Positions 35,807 through 44,736 of a DNA stretch of 64,000 nt are shown in pieces; within the stretch, counting starts at the first letter, position 1; the number at the start of each line of letters is the position of its first letter. Position numbers and translations under genes: made by a program. The DNA lies in contig NZ_OY782770.1 of the NCBI RefSeq assembly GCF_963678245.1, forward strand, positions 124,001 through 188,000, given 5' to 3'. The stretch is from an uncultured Sunxiuqinia sp. (lineage in GTDB: Bacteria; Bacteroidota; Bacteroidia; Bacteroidales; Prolixibacteraceae). Below the pieces are notes generated by a model that did not search any database, was not told the origin of the DNA, and saw only the letters and a list, made by a program, of their open reading frames with translations.

Positions 35807-36538
35807 CTAACTTTTGGGCATTTTACCTCGCCAGCCAAGTGCGAAAAACAGAATAATTTGTAGTCCACCATTATGTTGCAAATCGCTGATGCAGTTTTGG
35901 TCAAGATCGGAAACGCTGCTTCCAATAAAATTTGAAAGAAAATTGCTGGTTTCAGCAGCATAATACATCAAACAGTTATCGTTATCTGAACGGTGTTCAT
36001 GTTCCATCACCGTTGTTTCCAGCACTTTTTTTGAAGGCTCTCCCAGCCCACCCGAAAATTTCTGTATTGTTTTTTCAAAATAGTCATGGAGCTTGAACCG
36101 TAGGCCACGCCAAGCACTTTCGAATTTTCTTTATCATCGGCATTGGCAAAAGAAAGAACCATGCGACCAGCTTGTTATCTTCCGGATACTGTGTCCGGTA
36201 TGTTTCTTCAATAGCCTTTAAATCATCCAGGGAATAAGTCGCTTTTTCAGAAGATAGAATAGCGGTCAGCCTTACACCAATACCTTTGCTCTTGTGCAAG
36301 CGCTTATTTAAAAATGATTTTATTTGGTCGATTGACGCATCTAAAGCTTGTACCCGTCAACATAAACAAGCTCAATCAATAGCTGGTCGTATTCATCTTC
36401 GGACAGGTAGCTATTGGGAGTAACAACAAGATCTTTAGGTTTCGTATCTGGATTCTCGGTATCGATCAAAGAGGTACCATCATCTCCACAACTAACAAAT
36501 AAAGCAACTATCCCAATCAAGACAAAAAGCGATTTCAA
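35807..36538 (-). pseudogene. decayed lipoprotein metalloprotease, zinc site deleted
   Basis: The minus strand starts with a sound lipoprotein signal (lipobox FVSC) at 36538. It then needs at least three frame changes (near 36350, 36165 and 36085) to follow one protein. The pieces match a Bacteroidota membrane-metalloprotease family: VYVDGYK, SLDDLKAIEETYRTQYPEDNK, VLGVAYGSSS, VLETTVMEHE, CLMYYAAETS and ISDLQHNGG. Relatives have the zinc motif HEFGHxxGL after VLETTVxEHE and a roughly 20-residue stretch before CLMYY. Here it reads EHEHRSDNDNCLMYY, so the core of the active site is missing. Several independent lesions argue for a genuine pseudogene. Confidence 0.8.
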
Positions 36539-36711
36539 TAAATTTCTCGTTTTACAGGCTTTCCTTTTTTAAGGAAAATGAACTTCTGAATTAATATTCA
36601 TTCAAGATGTTCCAAGCCATAACTGTTATTTAACGCTTTGCAGACTGGTTTTAGAGTCTTTTTCCATTTCTTGCAAAACATAAGTGCTCTGCTGTTGTTT
36701 ATTCAAAGATA

Positions 36712-37629
36712 ATGAAAACACCTACCCTACTGGTCATCCTGTTTTTGGTATTTAAGCTTGCCTTTTCTCAGCGTGAAAGCACGAATGATTTCTTTCATTA
36801 CTATCACAATTCGCCAACGCGCGATTACACTACGTTACTGATTGCCCCCGGAACGATGGGACCAAATGCCCTACCCATCCCTGATATCTTAAACGGGCAA
36901 GTGGGAACTGATTCACAGTTTAAAGTGTCGATTGACAATTATTATAGAGATGAGGATGACGACAATGGGCACACCTTCAAACTTGATTTCCGGTTTCCGG
37001 TTGTGCAAAACTTTATGGCTTTCGGACTCGAATGGAACCTGATTGATTATTTCCGAGTCACCAATGAAGTGCGCGACATCATCCAGCTATACAAAGATGA
37101 TCCGGGCTGGAGTACCGACTTGGGCGACATCATTCTGAAAACCTTCATCCAATTGACAAAAGAGAAACGCGGCTTACCGTCGGCCATGCTTGTTTCGGTA
37201 TTGAAAACAACCAGCGGAAGTATTTTTGATGGCCGGTACACCGATTTGCCTGCACACTGGCATTACGCCAGTTTGGGGAAGAAACTTATAAATCACGAAA
37301 TTTTTCGCTGGCAGCTTAATGCAATGCTTGGGTATTACTTTTGGCAAACCAACCAAGACGACCTGGAACAAAACGAAGGCCCTCTTTGGGGGATTGAGAC
37401 GCAATTCAATCACAAAAAATTGGAATATGCATTTGGAATCTCCGGTTACAACGGTTGGAAGTTTTACGGAAACGACAAGCCTATTCAATTCAAGGCACGT
37501 CTAATTTTAACGAATGAAAAGTTCAACTATTTCGCCGAATATAAAACAGGTCTTCGCGACTATCCTTATACTTCGATCAATATCGGGATTAATTGGCATC
37601 CGCTGTCGCCTTTTAAATTAAGTGAGTAA
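36712..37629 (+). CDS. hypothetical exported beta-barrel-like protein, 305 aa
   Basis: Signal peptide (cut after LAFSQ) followed by alternating, aromatic-rich strands (T-F-K-L-D-F-R-F, F-M-A-F-G-L-E-W-N-L, Y-A-F-G-I-S-G-Y) and a closing segment with Y-T-S-I-N-I-G-I-N-W-H. This looks like a small outer-membrane barrel, perhaps 12-14 strands. I cannot name a family. It stands alone between the decayed metalloprotease and ppx. Confidence 0.7.
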   Translation: MKTPTLLVILFLVFKLAFSQRESTNDFFHYYHNSPTRDYTTLLIAPGTMGPNALPIPDILNGQVGTDSQFKVSIDNYYRDEDDDNGHTFKLDFRFPVVQNFMAFGLEWNLIDYFRVTNEVRDIIQLYKDDPGWSTDLGDIILKTFIQLTKEKRGLPSAMLVSVLKTTSGSIFDGRYTDLPAHWHYASLGKKLINHEIFRWQLNAMLGYYFWQTNQDDLEQNEGPLWGIETQFNHKKLEYAFGISGYNGWKFYGNDKPIQFKARLILTNEKFNYFAEYKTGLRDYPYTSINIGINWHPLSPFKLSE

Positions 37630-37694
37630 ACGAAGGTCATCGCCCGCAGACAACTCGCATTTCTTATCTTTGTCAATCAATTTAATTGAAAAAT

Positions 37695-38606
37695 ATGAAA
37701 CTGGCTATTATCGACTTGGGAACCAACACTTGCAATCTTTTAATTGCCGAGGTGAAGGATAAAAACTACCAACTAATTTATCAAGGGAAAGTTGGTGTTA
37801 AGCTGGGCAAAGGCGGAATAAACAAGCTGCTGCTTACTCCCGAAGCTTTTGTAAGAGCAACCAATGCACTGAACGAACACCGACAAACCATTGAAAAATA
37901 TGAAGTTGATAAGGTTTTTGCCATTGCCACTTCGGCCGTGCGCGATGCAGCCAACCGCAAAGAATTTGAGACTCATTTGTTAAGGGAAACAACAATAAAA
38001 CTAGTTACCATCTCAGGCGACCAGGAGGCTCAATTGATTTTTGAAGGCGTAAAACTGGCTTTTGGTAAACTCGAAAAACAGTCCCTGATCATGGATATTG
38101 GCGGAGGCAGCAACGAATTTATCGAAACCAACAACAACCAAATCGTTTGGCAAGAAAGTTTCCCATTAGGAATGGCTCGAATTATTGAGCAAATCCCTCT
38201 TTCAGATCCAATAACTACTGATGAAATGAGTACCGTGGAAAAATATTTTGACCAAGGGTTGGAGTTGTTGTGGAAGAACGTTCAACCACGCAAGCAACAA
38301 CTGATTGGTTGCTCGGGAGCTTTCGATACCATTGCAGACCTGATCGACCGAACCTCTCCCGGAACAAAAATAAGACAACAACAAGAAATCAGCCTGACCG
38401 ACTTTAATCGAATCGCTGATCAGGTAATCTTTTCAACAAAAGAACAGCGGGAACAAAAGAAAGGGATGGATCCCTTGCGAGTAGAGATGATTGTGCCTGC
38501 TTTAATTTTCATTCGGCTGGTTGTTGAAAAACTGGAGATTGAAAAAATTACACAAACTGATTTTGCCTTGCGCGAAGGCATTTTGTACAAATGGATTTAT
38601 GACTAA
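37695..38606 (+). CDS. ppx: exopolyphosphatase / guanosine pentaphosphatase (Ppx/GppA)
   Basis: Actin-fold phosphatase of 303 aa. Phosphate-loop 1 is AIIDLGTNTCNLL and loop 2 is LIMDIGGGSNEF; V-F-A-I-A-T-S-A-V-R-D-A-A-N-R lies between, as in the family. It lacks the C-terminal HD domain of long E. coli Ppx, so it corresponds to the short two-domain type common in Bacteroidota. It hydrolyses polyphosphate ends or pppGpp; which one is not readable. I start at ATG 37695, not the TTG nine bases earlier. The sigma-54 activator gene starts 33 nt downstream. Confidence 0.9.
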   Translation: MKLAIIDLGTNTCNLLIAEVKDKNYQLIYQGKVGVKLGKGGINKLLLTPEAFVRATNALNEHRQTIEKYEVDKVFAIATSAVRDAANRKEFETHLLRETTIKLVTISGDQEAQLIFEGVKLAFGKLEKQSLIMDIGGGSNEFIETNNNQIVWQESFPLGMARIIEQIPLSDPITTDEMSTVEKYFDQGLELLWKNVQPRKQQLIGCSGAFDTIADLIDRTSPGTKIRQQQEISLTDFNRIADQVIFSTKEQREQKKGMDPLRVEMIVPALIFIRLVVEKLEIEKITQTDFALREGILYKWIYD

Positions 38607-38639
38607 ATTTGAAACCCGAACAAATAAAACCGCATAAGC

Positions 38640-39803
38640 ATGTCAAAAATATTAGTAATCGATGACGAACGTAGTATCAGAAATACCTTAAAAGATATTC
38701 TGGGATATGAAAAATACCAGGTAGATTTAGCTGAAGATGGACAAAAAGGAATTGATCTGATTCGAAAAAATGAGTACGACATCGTTTTATGCGACATTAA
38801 AATGCCGGGAATGGACGGCATTGAAGTGTTGGAGAAAATTCAGATACTCGCTCCGGATGCTCCGGTTGTTATGATTTCCGGTCATGGAAATATTGATACA
38901 GCTGTAGAGTCGATCAAAAAAGGAGCTTACGACTACATCGAAAAGCCACTTGATCTGAATCGACTTTTGATTACGATTCGCAATGCGATGGATAAGTCGA
39001 ACCTCATCACCGAAACCAAGGTTCTAAAAAAGAAAGTCAACAAGAAATACGAAATTGTTGGTAGCTCTGATGCGATGACAAAAATCATTAGCATGGCCGA
39101 CAAAGTAGCCCCAACCGATGCGCGGGTACTGATCACGGGAGCCAACGGAACAGGCAAAGAGCTTGTGGCTCGTCGGCTGCACGACCAAAGCAACCGTGCT
39201 TCCGGACCGTTTATCGAAGTGAACTGTGCTGCCATACCAGCAGATTTAATCGAAAGCGAACTGTTTGGCCATGAAAAAGGAGCATTTACATCCGCAGTGA
39301 AGCAACGCAAAGGAAAATTTGAGCAAGCTACCGGTGGCACTTTATTTCTCGATGAGATTGGAGATATGAGCTTGTCAGCACAAGCCAAAGTGCTTAGAGC
39401 CTTACAAGAAAGTATTATCACCCGTGTTGGGGGCGATAAACAAATTAAGGTTGATGTTCGGGTTATTGCGGCAACCAATAAAAACCTTAGAGACGAAATT
39501 GAAAACAACAACTTTCGCGAAGATTTATACCATCGGTTAAGTGTCATCCTAATTAAAGTACCAACGCTAAACGAACGGACTGAAGACATTCCTGAATTAA
39601 CCAACCACTTCATCAAACAGATTTGCAACGAGTACGGCATGCCCGAAAAAACAATTAGCGATGAGGCGATTAAAAAACTTCAGGAAATCAACTGGACTGG
39701 TAACATTCGTGAATTCCGAAATGTGATCGAACGTCTAATTATCCTTGGGAATAAGTCAATTTCGGCTGAAGATGTAGAGGCTTTCGCTACTTCTATCAAA
39801 TAA
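38640..39803 (+). CDS. NtrC-type response regulator without DNA-binding domain
   Basis: Residues 1-120 are a receiver domain with phospho-acceptor Asp52 (LCDIKMPGMDG) and switch residues S80 and K102. Residues about 140-370 are a sigma-54 AAA+ domain: Walker A GANGTGKE (Lys173), the sigma-54-contacting loop GAFTSA (214-219) in place of GAFTGA, Walker B GGTLFLDEIGD and the arginine fingers. It ends at residue 387, right after the AAA+ helical part, with no Fis-type helix-turn-helix. That architecture with GAFTSA recurs in Bacteroidota, so it is not a truncation. Position after ppx suggests a shared unit; the sensor partner is not adjacent. Confidence 0.9.
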   Translation: MSKILVIDDERSIRNTLKDILGYEKYQVDLAEDGQKGIDLIRKNEYDIVLCDIKMPGMDGIEVLEKIQILAPDAPVVMISGHGNIDTAVESIKKGAYDYIEKPLDLNRLLITIRNAMDKSNLITETKVLKKKVNKKYEIVGSSDAMTKIISMADKVAPTDARVLITGANGTGKELVARRLHDQSNRASGPFIEVNCAAIPADLIESELFGHEKGAFTSAVKQRKGKFEQATGGTLFLDEIGDMSLSAQAKVLRALQESIITRVGGDKQIKVDVRVIAATNKNLRDEIENNNFREDLYHRLSVILIKVPTLNERTEDIPELTNHFIKQICNEYGMPEKTISDEAIKKLQEINWTGNIREFRNVIERLIILGNKSISAEDVEAFATSIK

Positions 39804-40044
39804 CCAGCCCCTCTTATTTGATGTTTTCCAAATTTTTTCAAACAACTTTTGGCATCCGTTGTTATAACTGAACGAAGCGCCACCGGAAGCGTTTCACCGT
39901 TAGAGATCAGTATAATTTCAGGCTCTTGTCAACCTGCTTTTTGTTATAAGCATTGACATCTTGCCGTTAATAAAAAGACATTTTAAGATTTAAGGAAAGC
40001 CTCTGAAGCAGGAAAGTTTTTGTTGTTGTCATGGCGTATTTAAA

Positions 40045-40075
40045 CACTTCACCCCGGGGTTTATTGTTTCCCGGG
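40045..40075. other. orphan hairpin in a 401-bp intergenic region
   Basis: CCCCGGG and CCCGGGG enclose an 11-nt T-rich loop just after 40050. Neither strand has a T tract directly after it, so it is not a standard terminator. The rest of 39804-40204 shows no ORF, tRNA or repeat I can support. It may be part of a leader, or of a small RNA, upstream of the glycosyltransferase cassette. Confidence 0.35.
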
Positions 40076-40204
40076 GAACGGACCGAATCTCAGGGTTTTC
40101 CTTTTTTATTTCCCACTTCCTTTTTGCAATAAATTAGCTATTTTTAGGTTTTCAAATCTGATACTGATTCAGCAATATCTTAGATCTCGAAAACTAACAG
40201 TCAA

Positions 40205-40951
40205 ATGATCCACAACAAAAAAGTAGTTGTCGTTCTTCCGGCATACAATGCAGCCAAAACGCTAAAAATAACTTATGATGAAATTGATTTCTCAATCGTT
40301 GATGACGTAATTCTAGTTGATGATCATAGCAATGACGACACCGTTGAAGTAGGCAAACAACTTGGAATTAAACACATCATCCGGCATGATCAGAATAAAG
40401 GTTATGGAGGAAATCAAAAAAGCTGCTACAACAAAGCAATTGAATTAGGAGCAGATATTGTTATCATGCTTCATCCAGACTACCAATACACTCCCAAACT
40501 GATCCCGGCTATGAGCCATTTAATTGGAAGCGAACTATATCATGTAGTTTTAGGATCTCGTATTCTAGGAAGAGGAGCGCTAAAGGGTGGTATGCCAGTG
40601 ATCAAGTATGTCGCAAACCGCGGACTCACTTTTATCCAAAACCTTTTGATGAATGCGAAACTTTCAGAGTATCACACCGGTTATCGGGCATTTTCTCGTG
40701 AAGCACTCGAAAAAGTTAACTTCAATGCAAATTCCGATAACTTTGTATTCGACAACCAGATGCTTGCTCAAATTTGGTATGCTGGTTACGAAATTGCAGA
40801 AATTACCTGTCCCACAAAATACTTTAACGATGCTTCAAGTATAAATTTAAAGAATAGTACAATTTATGCGTTAGGCGTCATGCGAACCGCTGTTCAATAT
40901 AGAATGGAAAAATGGGGGATAGTGAAAAATAAAATATTCGCGAAGAGATGA
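40205..40951 (+). CDS. GT2-family polyprenyl-phosphate glycosyltransferase
   Basis: Cytosolic GT-A fold transferase of 248 aa: nucleotide-sugar site VVVVLPAYNAAKTL, D-D-V-I-L-V-D-D-H-S-N-D-D-T, the DxD-like region IVIMLHPDYQY, and acceptor residues in LSEYHTGYRAFSRE. This is the dolichol-phosphate mannosyltransferase-like group, transferring a sugar to a polyprenyl phosphate. No membrane helices are visible, so the product is probably used by the two membrane proteins encoded next. It overlaps the next gene by 4 nt (ATGA), indicating coupled translation. Confidence 0.88.
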   Translation: MIHNKKVVVVLPAYNAAKTLKITYDEIDFSIVDDVILVDDHSNDDTVEVGKQLGIKHIIRHDQNKGYGGNQKSCYNKAIELGADIVIMLHPDYQYTPKLIPAMSHLIGSELYHVVLGSRILGRGALKGGMPVIKYVANRGLTFIQNLLMNAKLSEYHTGYRAFSREALEKVNFNANSDNFVFDNQMLAQIWYAGYEIAEITCPTKYFNDASSINLKNSTIYALGVMRTAVQYRMEKWGIVKNKIFAKR

Positions 40952-42432
40952 AGTTAACAACCAATAAATTAGCGAAATCATTCCTAATTGGGATGACCAT
41001 TTCAATTGCAATTATATTAATCCTATTTGTCTCTTATAAAGCCGCAATTGCTTCATTCACACACGATGAAAGTTTTACATATTCCAATTATATACACCAG
41101 AAATTCATCCACATCTTATCTTTTAAAGGTGCCTACACCAACAATCATATATTAAATTCATTATTAATGAAATACACTGAAGCAATCTTAGGCACTTCAG
41201 AATTTACCTTGCGTCTTCCTAATATCATTGCCTTTGTCTTATATCTTACTTTCGTTTTTTTGCTCCTAAAAAAGGAAAGTATCGTACTAATTATTCCACT
41301 ATTCATATTAATTACTTTCAATCCATTTTTAATGGATTTCTTCGGACTTGCAAGAGGTTACGGACTCTCCATTTGCCTGATGATAATCAGCATTTATTAT
41401 TTAATACGAAGTTTTAGTTCTGATAGTAACAACACCAAATCACTAATAATATTTAATTTTACAGCTCTCCTAGCAAGTTTAGCAAACTTTACGCTTATTA
41501 ATTTCTATTTCGCTAGTTTTATAACTTATAATTTGATCTGGGCTATTAACTACCATCTTGACGATAATTTAAGAAGATATACGAACACTTTCATAAGGCT
41601 TAATCGCATCAACCTTATTTCTATTTTCTTATCGTGTATTATATTGTTTGAACCGATTAGACGACTGGCCAAATATAATACACTAAACTATGGAGGAGAT
41701 ACGATCTTAGACACCTTAAAATCACAAATTTATAATACCTTTTATAATGTTCCAGTTACAGGAACGATGAGAGATTTTTTAACATACTTCATACTACTGT
41801 CACTTTTCTTTAATTTCTTCATTACTGCAAAAAAGCTAATATCAAAAAATAAGTCCTTCTTTAGCATATTTCAAGGTTTAACCATAATTAATCTAATTAC
41901 AATCATCGTCCTTCTCGAGACGATTGTTCAACACTATCTGTTTAACTATGATTATCTAAAGGATCGTTTTGCTCTCTTTATCTATCCTTTAGTCACTCTA
42001 AATATTGCCTACTCAATTATATACATATATAAACTCAAATCTAGAATTTCATTAGTTATCGTTTGTTATAGTGGGGCAATACTCTTAACGATTAACCTTA
42101 GTAATAATCTTAATTTCTATTCATATAAAGATTGGAAGTTCGATGCGAATTCTAAAAAGATGCTAATTGAGCTTGAAAAATATACAAGAGATACTAACAT
42201 TACACAACCTATTAGTCTAGGAGTAGACTGGATATTTGAACCAACAATTAATTTTTACAGAAAGACGAAACGCTTAGACTGGATCAAACCGGTTTCTCGG
42301 GAAAAAAGCAACTCTGAAAATGATTTTGTTTACATATTAGCGAATAACGCAAATGAAGTTGAAGAAAAAATAGTTTACTCTGAGGATCTTATTGGATCTC
42401 CAAAGAAAACTATTCTATATCTTAACAAATAG
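40948..42432 (+). CDS. polytopic membrane protein, GT39/GT-C-like, A+T-rich
   Basis: A 494-aa integral membrane protein with about 11-12 hydrophobic helices and short loops, similar in layout to polyprenyl-linked glycosyltransferases of the GT-C (PMT/GT39) class. The acidic residues of the first external loop (F-T-H-D-E-S-F-T-Y-S) are in the position of the catalytic D/E pair. Base composition is visibly lower in G+C than the flanking genes, with heavy use of ATT, TTA and AAT codons. That suggests a different history. Function is inferred; family resemblance is limited to topology and the first-loop motif. Confidence 0.65.
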   Translation: MKLTTNKLAKSFLIGMTISIAIILILFVSYKAAIASFTHDESFTYSNYIHQKFIHILSFKGAYTNNHILNSLLMKYTEAILGTSEFTLRLPNIIAFVLYLTFVFLLLKKESIVLIIPLFILITFNPFLMDFFGLARGYGLSICLMIISIYYLIRSFSSDSNNTKSLIIFNFTALLASLANFTLINFYFASFITYNLIWAINYHLDDNLRRYTNTFIRLNRINLISIFLSCIILFEPIRRLAKYNTLNYGGDTILDTLKSQIYNTFYNVPVTGTMRDFLTYFILLSLFFNFFITAKKLISKNKSFFSIFQGLTIINLITIIVLLETIVQHYLFNYDYLKDRFALFIYPLVTLNIAYSIIYIYKLKSRISLVIVCYSGAILLTINLSNNLNFYSYKDWKFDANSKKMLIELEKYTRDTNITQPISLGVDWIFEPTINFYRKTKRLDWIKPVSREKSNSENDFVYILANNANEVEEKIVYSEDLIGSPKKTILYLNK

Positions 42433-42447
42433 ATACTTAATTCTAAT

Positions 42448-44721
42448 ATGAAAAAAAATGTCTTTTTAGTATCCACTTTTACTGTTGCGACGATTATCTT
42501 GATTTTGATTTTTCAACCAATACTGAAGCAGCCAAACTCATATCTATATTCAAAATCAGGAGATGCATTGAAGAGCTATTTCAATTTTTCATATTACCTC
42601 AAATATGATGAAGGAATTAAACATGATGGCATTAATTATCCGTATGGGGATCACCTACAATATATCAACTCTCACCCGTTATATGTTCAAATTCTGAAGT
42701 TCGTTGATCTTCATATTTATCCGATTGCAGATTATGGCGTTGCAATACTCAACCTAAGTATGATCATATCCTTATTGTTGGCTATGCCATTTCTATTTCT
42801 CATTCTAAGATATTTCAAGCTCCCTATATGGTACGCAGCAATCGTTTCTGTCATCCTATTATTTCTCACCCCTCAGCTTGATCGAATACATGGACACTTT
42901 GAGATGGTATATGCCTTTTTCATTCCGATGTTTTGGTACTTATTGTTGCGATACCGCGAGAATAAAAAGCCTGTTTTATGGGGGACATTATTGGTTCTTG
43001 CAGGACTAGTCGGCGGGTTTACCAGTGCATACTATGCAGCTTTTTACAGCATTTTCCTACTTGGGGTGTTGATCGCTGATGTATGGATGCATCGAAGAAA
43101 CCTAAAAGCATATCTGAAACCAGGAATACGATTGCTGATTTTAGCAATCATACCAATCTTAGTTGTTAAAGGATTAGTTTCTGTCACAGATTGGGTAGAT
43201 GACCGACCAAACAATCCTTACGGTTTTTATGTTTACCACGCCAACATATTCAGTATTTTCCTGCCTTTTACGTCTTCTTTAAGGAACCTGACCGGGAATT
43301 GGATAAATATGGATTTCCAATGGGAAGGACGAGCCTATGTCGGATTGCCGGCAGTACTAATGGCGATATCAATTATAGGTTCGGCTATCTATCGGGTAAT
43401 TACGAAAAAGAAAGGATTAAGCCAGTCATTTTTCTCCGACCAAACTATGAATGCCTATCTGATTGCTGCTACGCTTATTTTATTATTTTCCATGTGTTTC
43501 CCATTCAAATGGGGGTTTGGTTTTTTATTAGAATTATTGCCACCTGTAAAACAATTTCGCGCATTGGGCCGATTCTCGTGGATTTTCTACTATGTGTTCA
43601 CTGTATACACGGCCCAGTTCGTCTATTCCCTATTCCATAAACTGAAGCAAAAAGGCCATCCATATACTGCAATTCTACTTCTTGCTTTTATTTTATTTTC
43701 ATGGTCCGTAGATGCAAAAACCAACATTAAACGCAGCACACGTGGCTTATTCAATAAAAATGACAAATTAGAAAGCAGTGACATCGAGTACCAGGATCGG
43801 TTTAAGGAAGCGGGTGTAAGCCCTGCGGAATTTCAGGCGATCCTTTTCCTTCCGTTTGCCAGCACTTGTGGTGACAAGCTGCTATTCGAGCATGGTATGA
43901 ATGCTTTTAGCGAAGCTATGAAATGTTCCTTCCACACCGGCATTCCTCTGCTACAGAGTTTCTCTCCCCGGCTATCGTTTACCCATTCACTCAGCAGCAT
44001 ACAAATGTTGGCCGACTCCTGCATACGTAAAACGAGATTGGACGACATGAATGATAAACCGCTGCTGTTAGTTTGCACCAAAGAACAACTAACAAATCAT
44101 GAGACTTGGGTTCAAGCACATGCGAACACCTTTTGGTACGACAAACACATCTCTCTATCGATTTTGCCTGTAGATGTTTTTAAAAACAGTTTCGAAAATT
44201 GGGAGCGTTATGCCAAACAAACGAGTGATTCACTAAGCTGTAATGGAGGTATTTATTCGAACACCAGTGCTGAAAAGCTGCTGTTTTATGATTTTGAAAA
44301 TCAGAAATCGGATGTGGCATTTACGGGGAAAGGAGCCATTTACAAGCGTAGAGGACAAGTTGAACTCTTCAATCAAACCTTCCCAAAACAATTTCAAAAC
44401 CAAGAATACGAACTATCCTTTTGGTTATATTTTGACACCCGGCATTATGACATGCCGCAGCCAACTCTTCATGAATACGATAAAAACGGGAAGCAAATTA
44501 AACGAATCAAACTGAACAACAGAGAAGTACACAACGTCTATGGGAAATGGATTCGGATAAAAATGGATTTGCAATTTGAGCCCGATATCAGGTATCAACT
44601 AATTGTAAAAGGTAAATACATCACTGTTGATGATCTGTTGATCAAGCAGAAAAATGCTACAGTATTCATAAAATCATCCGGAAGTTTCAACCTTTTCAAT
44701 AATTTTCCTTTGGAAAAATAA
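42448..44721 (+). CDS. polytopic membrane protein with C-terminal beta-sandwich, GT-C-like
   Basis: A 757-aa protein. Residues 1-420 carry about 11 hydrophobic helices in a YfhO/GT-C-like layout with a first extracytoplasmic loop holding D-E-G-I-K-H-D-G-I-N-Y-P-Y-G-D-H. Residues 430-600 are soluble, and the last roughly 140 residues form a jelly-roll-like domain with strands such as E-Y-E-L-S-F-W-L-Y-F and Y-G-K-W-I-R-I-K-M-D-L. That tail could bind sugar. It is 15 nt after the preceding gene and ends the plus-strand cassette. Specific function unknown. Confidence 0.65.
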   Translation: MKKNVFLVSTFTVATIILILIFQPILKQPNSYLYSKSGDALKSYFNFSYYLKYDEGIKHDGINYPYGDHLQYINSHPLYVQILKFVDLHIYPIADYGVAILNLSMIISLLLAMPFLFLILRYFKLPIWYAAIVSVILLFLTPQLDRIHGHFEMVYAFFIPMFWYLLLRYRENKKPVLWGTLLVLAGLVGGFTSAYYAAFYSIFLLGVLIADVWMHRRNLKAYLKPGIRLLILAIIPILVVKGLVSVTDWVDDRPNNPYGFYVYHANIFSIFLPFTSSLRNLTGNWINMDFQWEGRAYVGLPAVLMAISIIGSAIYRVITKKKGLSQSFFSDQTMNAYLIAATLILLFSMCFPFKWGFGFLLELLPPVKQFRALGRFSWIFYYVFTVYTAQFVYSLFHKLKQKGHPYTAILLLAFILFSWSVDAKTNIKRSTRGLFNKNDKLESSDIEYQDRFKEAGVSPAEFQAILFLPFASTCGDKLLFEHGMNAFSEAMKCSFHTGIPLLQSFSPRLSFTHSLSSIQMLADSCIRKTRLDDMNDKPLLLVCTKEQLTNHETWVQAHANTFWYDKHISLSILPVDVFKNSFENWERYAKQTSDSLSCNGGIYSNTSAEKLLFYDFENQKSDVAFTGKGAIYKRRGQVELFNQTFPKQFQNQEYELSFWLYFDTRHYDMPQPTLHEYDKNGKQIKRIKLNNREVHNVYGKWIRIKMDLQFEPDIRYQLIVKGKYITVDDLLIKQKNATVFIKSSGSFNLFNNFPLEK

Positions 44722-44736
44722 TCTGTAAAACAAACG

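Noticed and set aside
38933..39640. Long minus-strand ORF (235 codons)
   Set aside because: It is antisense to the AAA+ domain of the sigma-54 activator and shows Ser/Arg-rich shadow composition.
40045..40075. CCCCGGG hairpin as a terminator of the sigma-54 activator gene
   Set aside because: It lies about 240 nt from the stop and no T tract follows on either strand.
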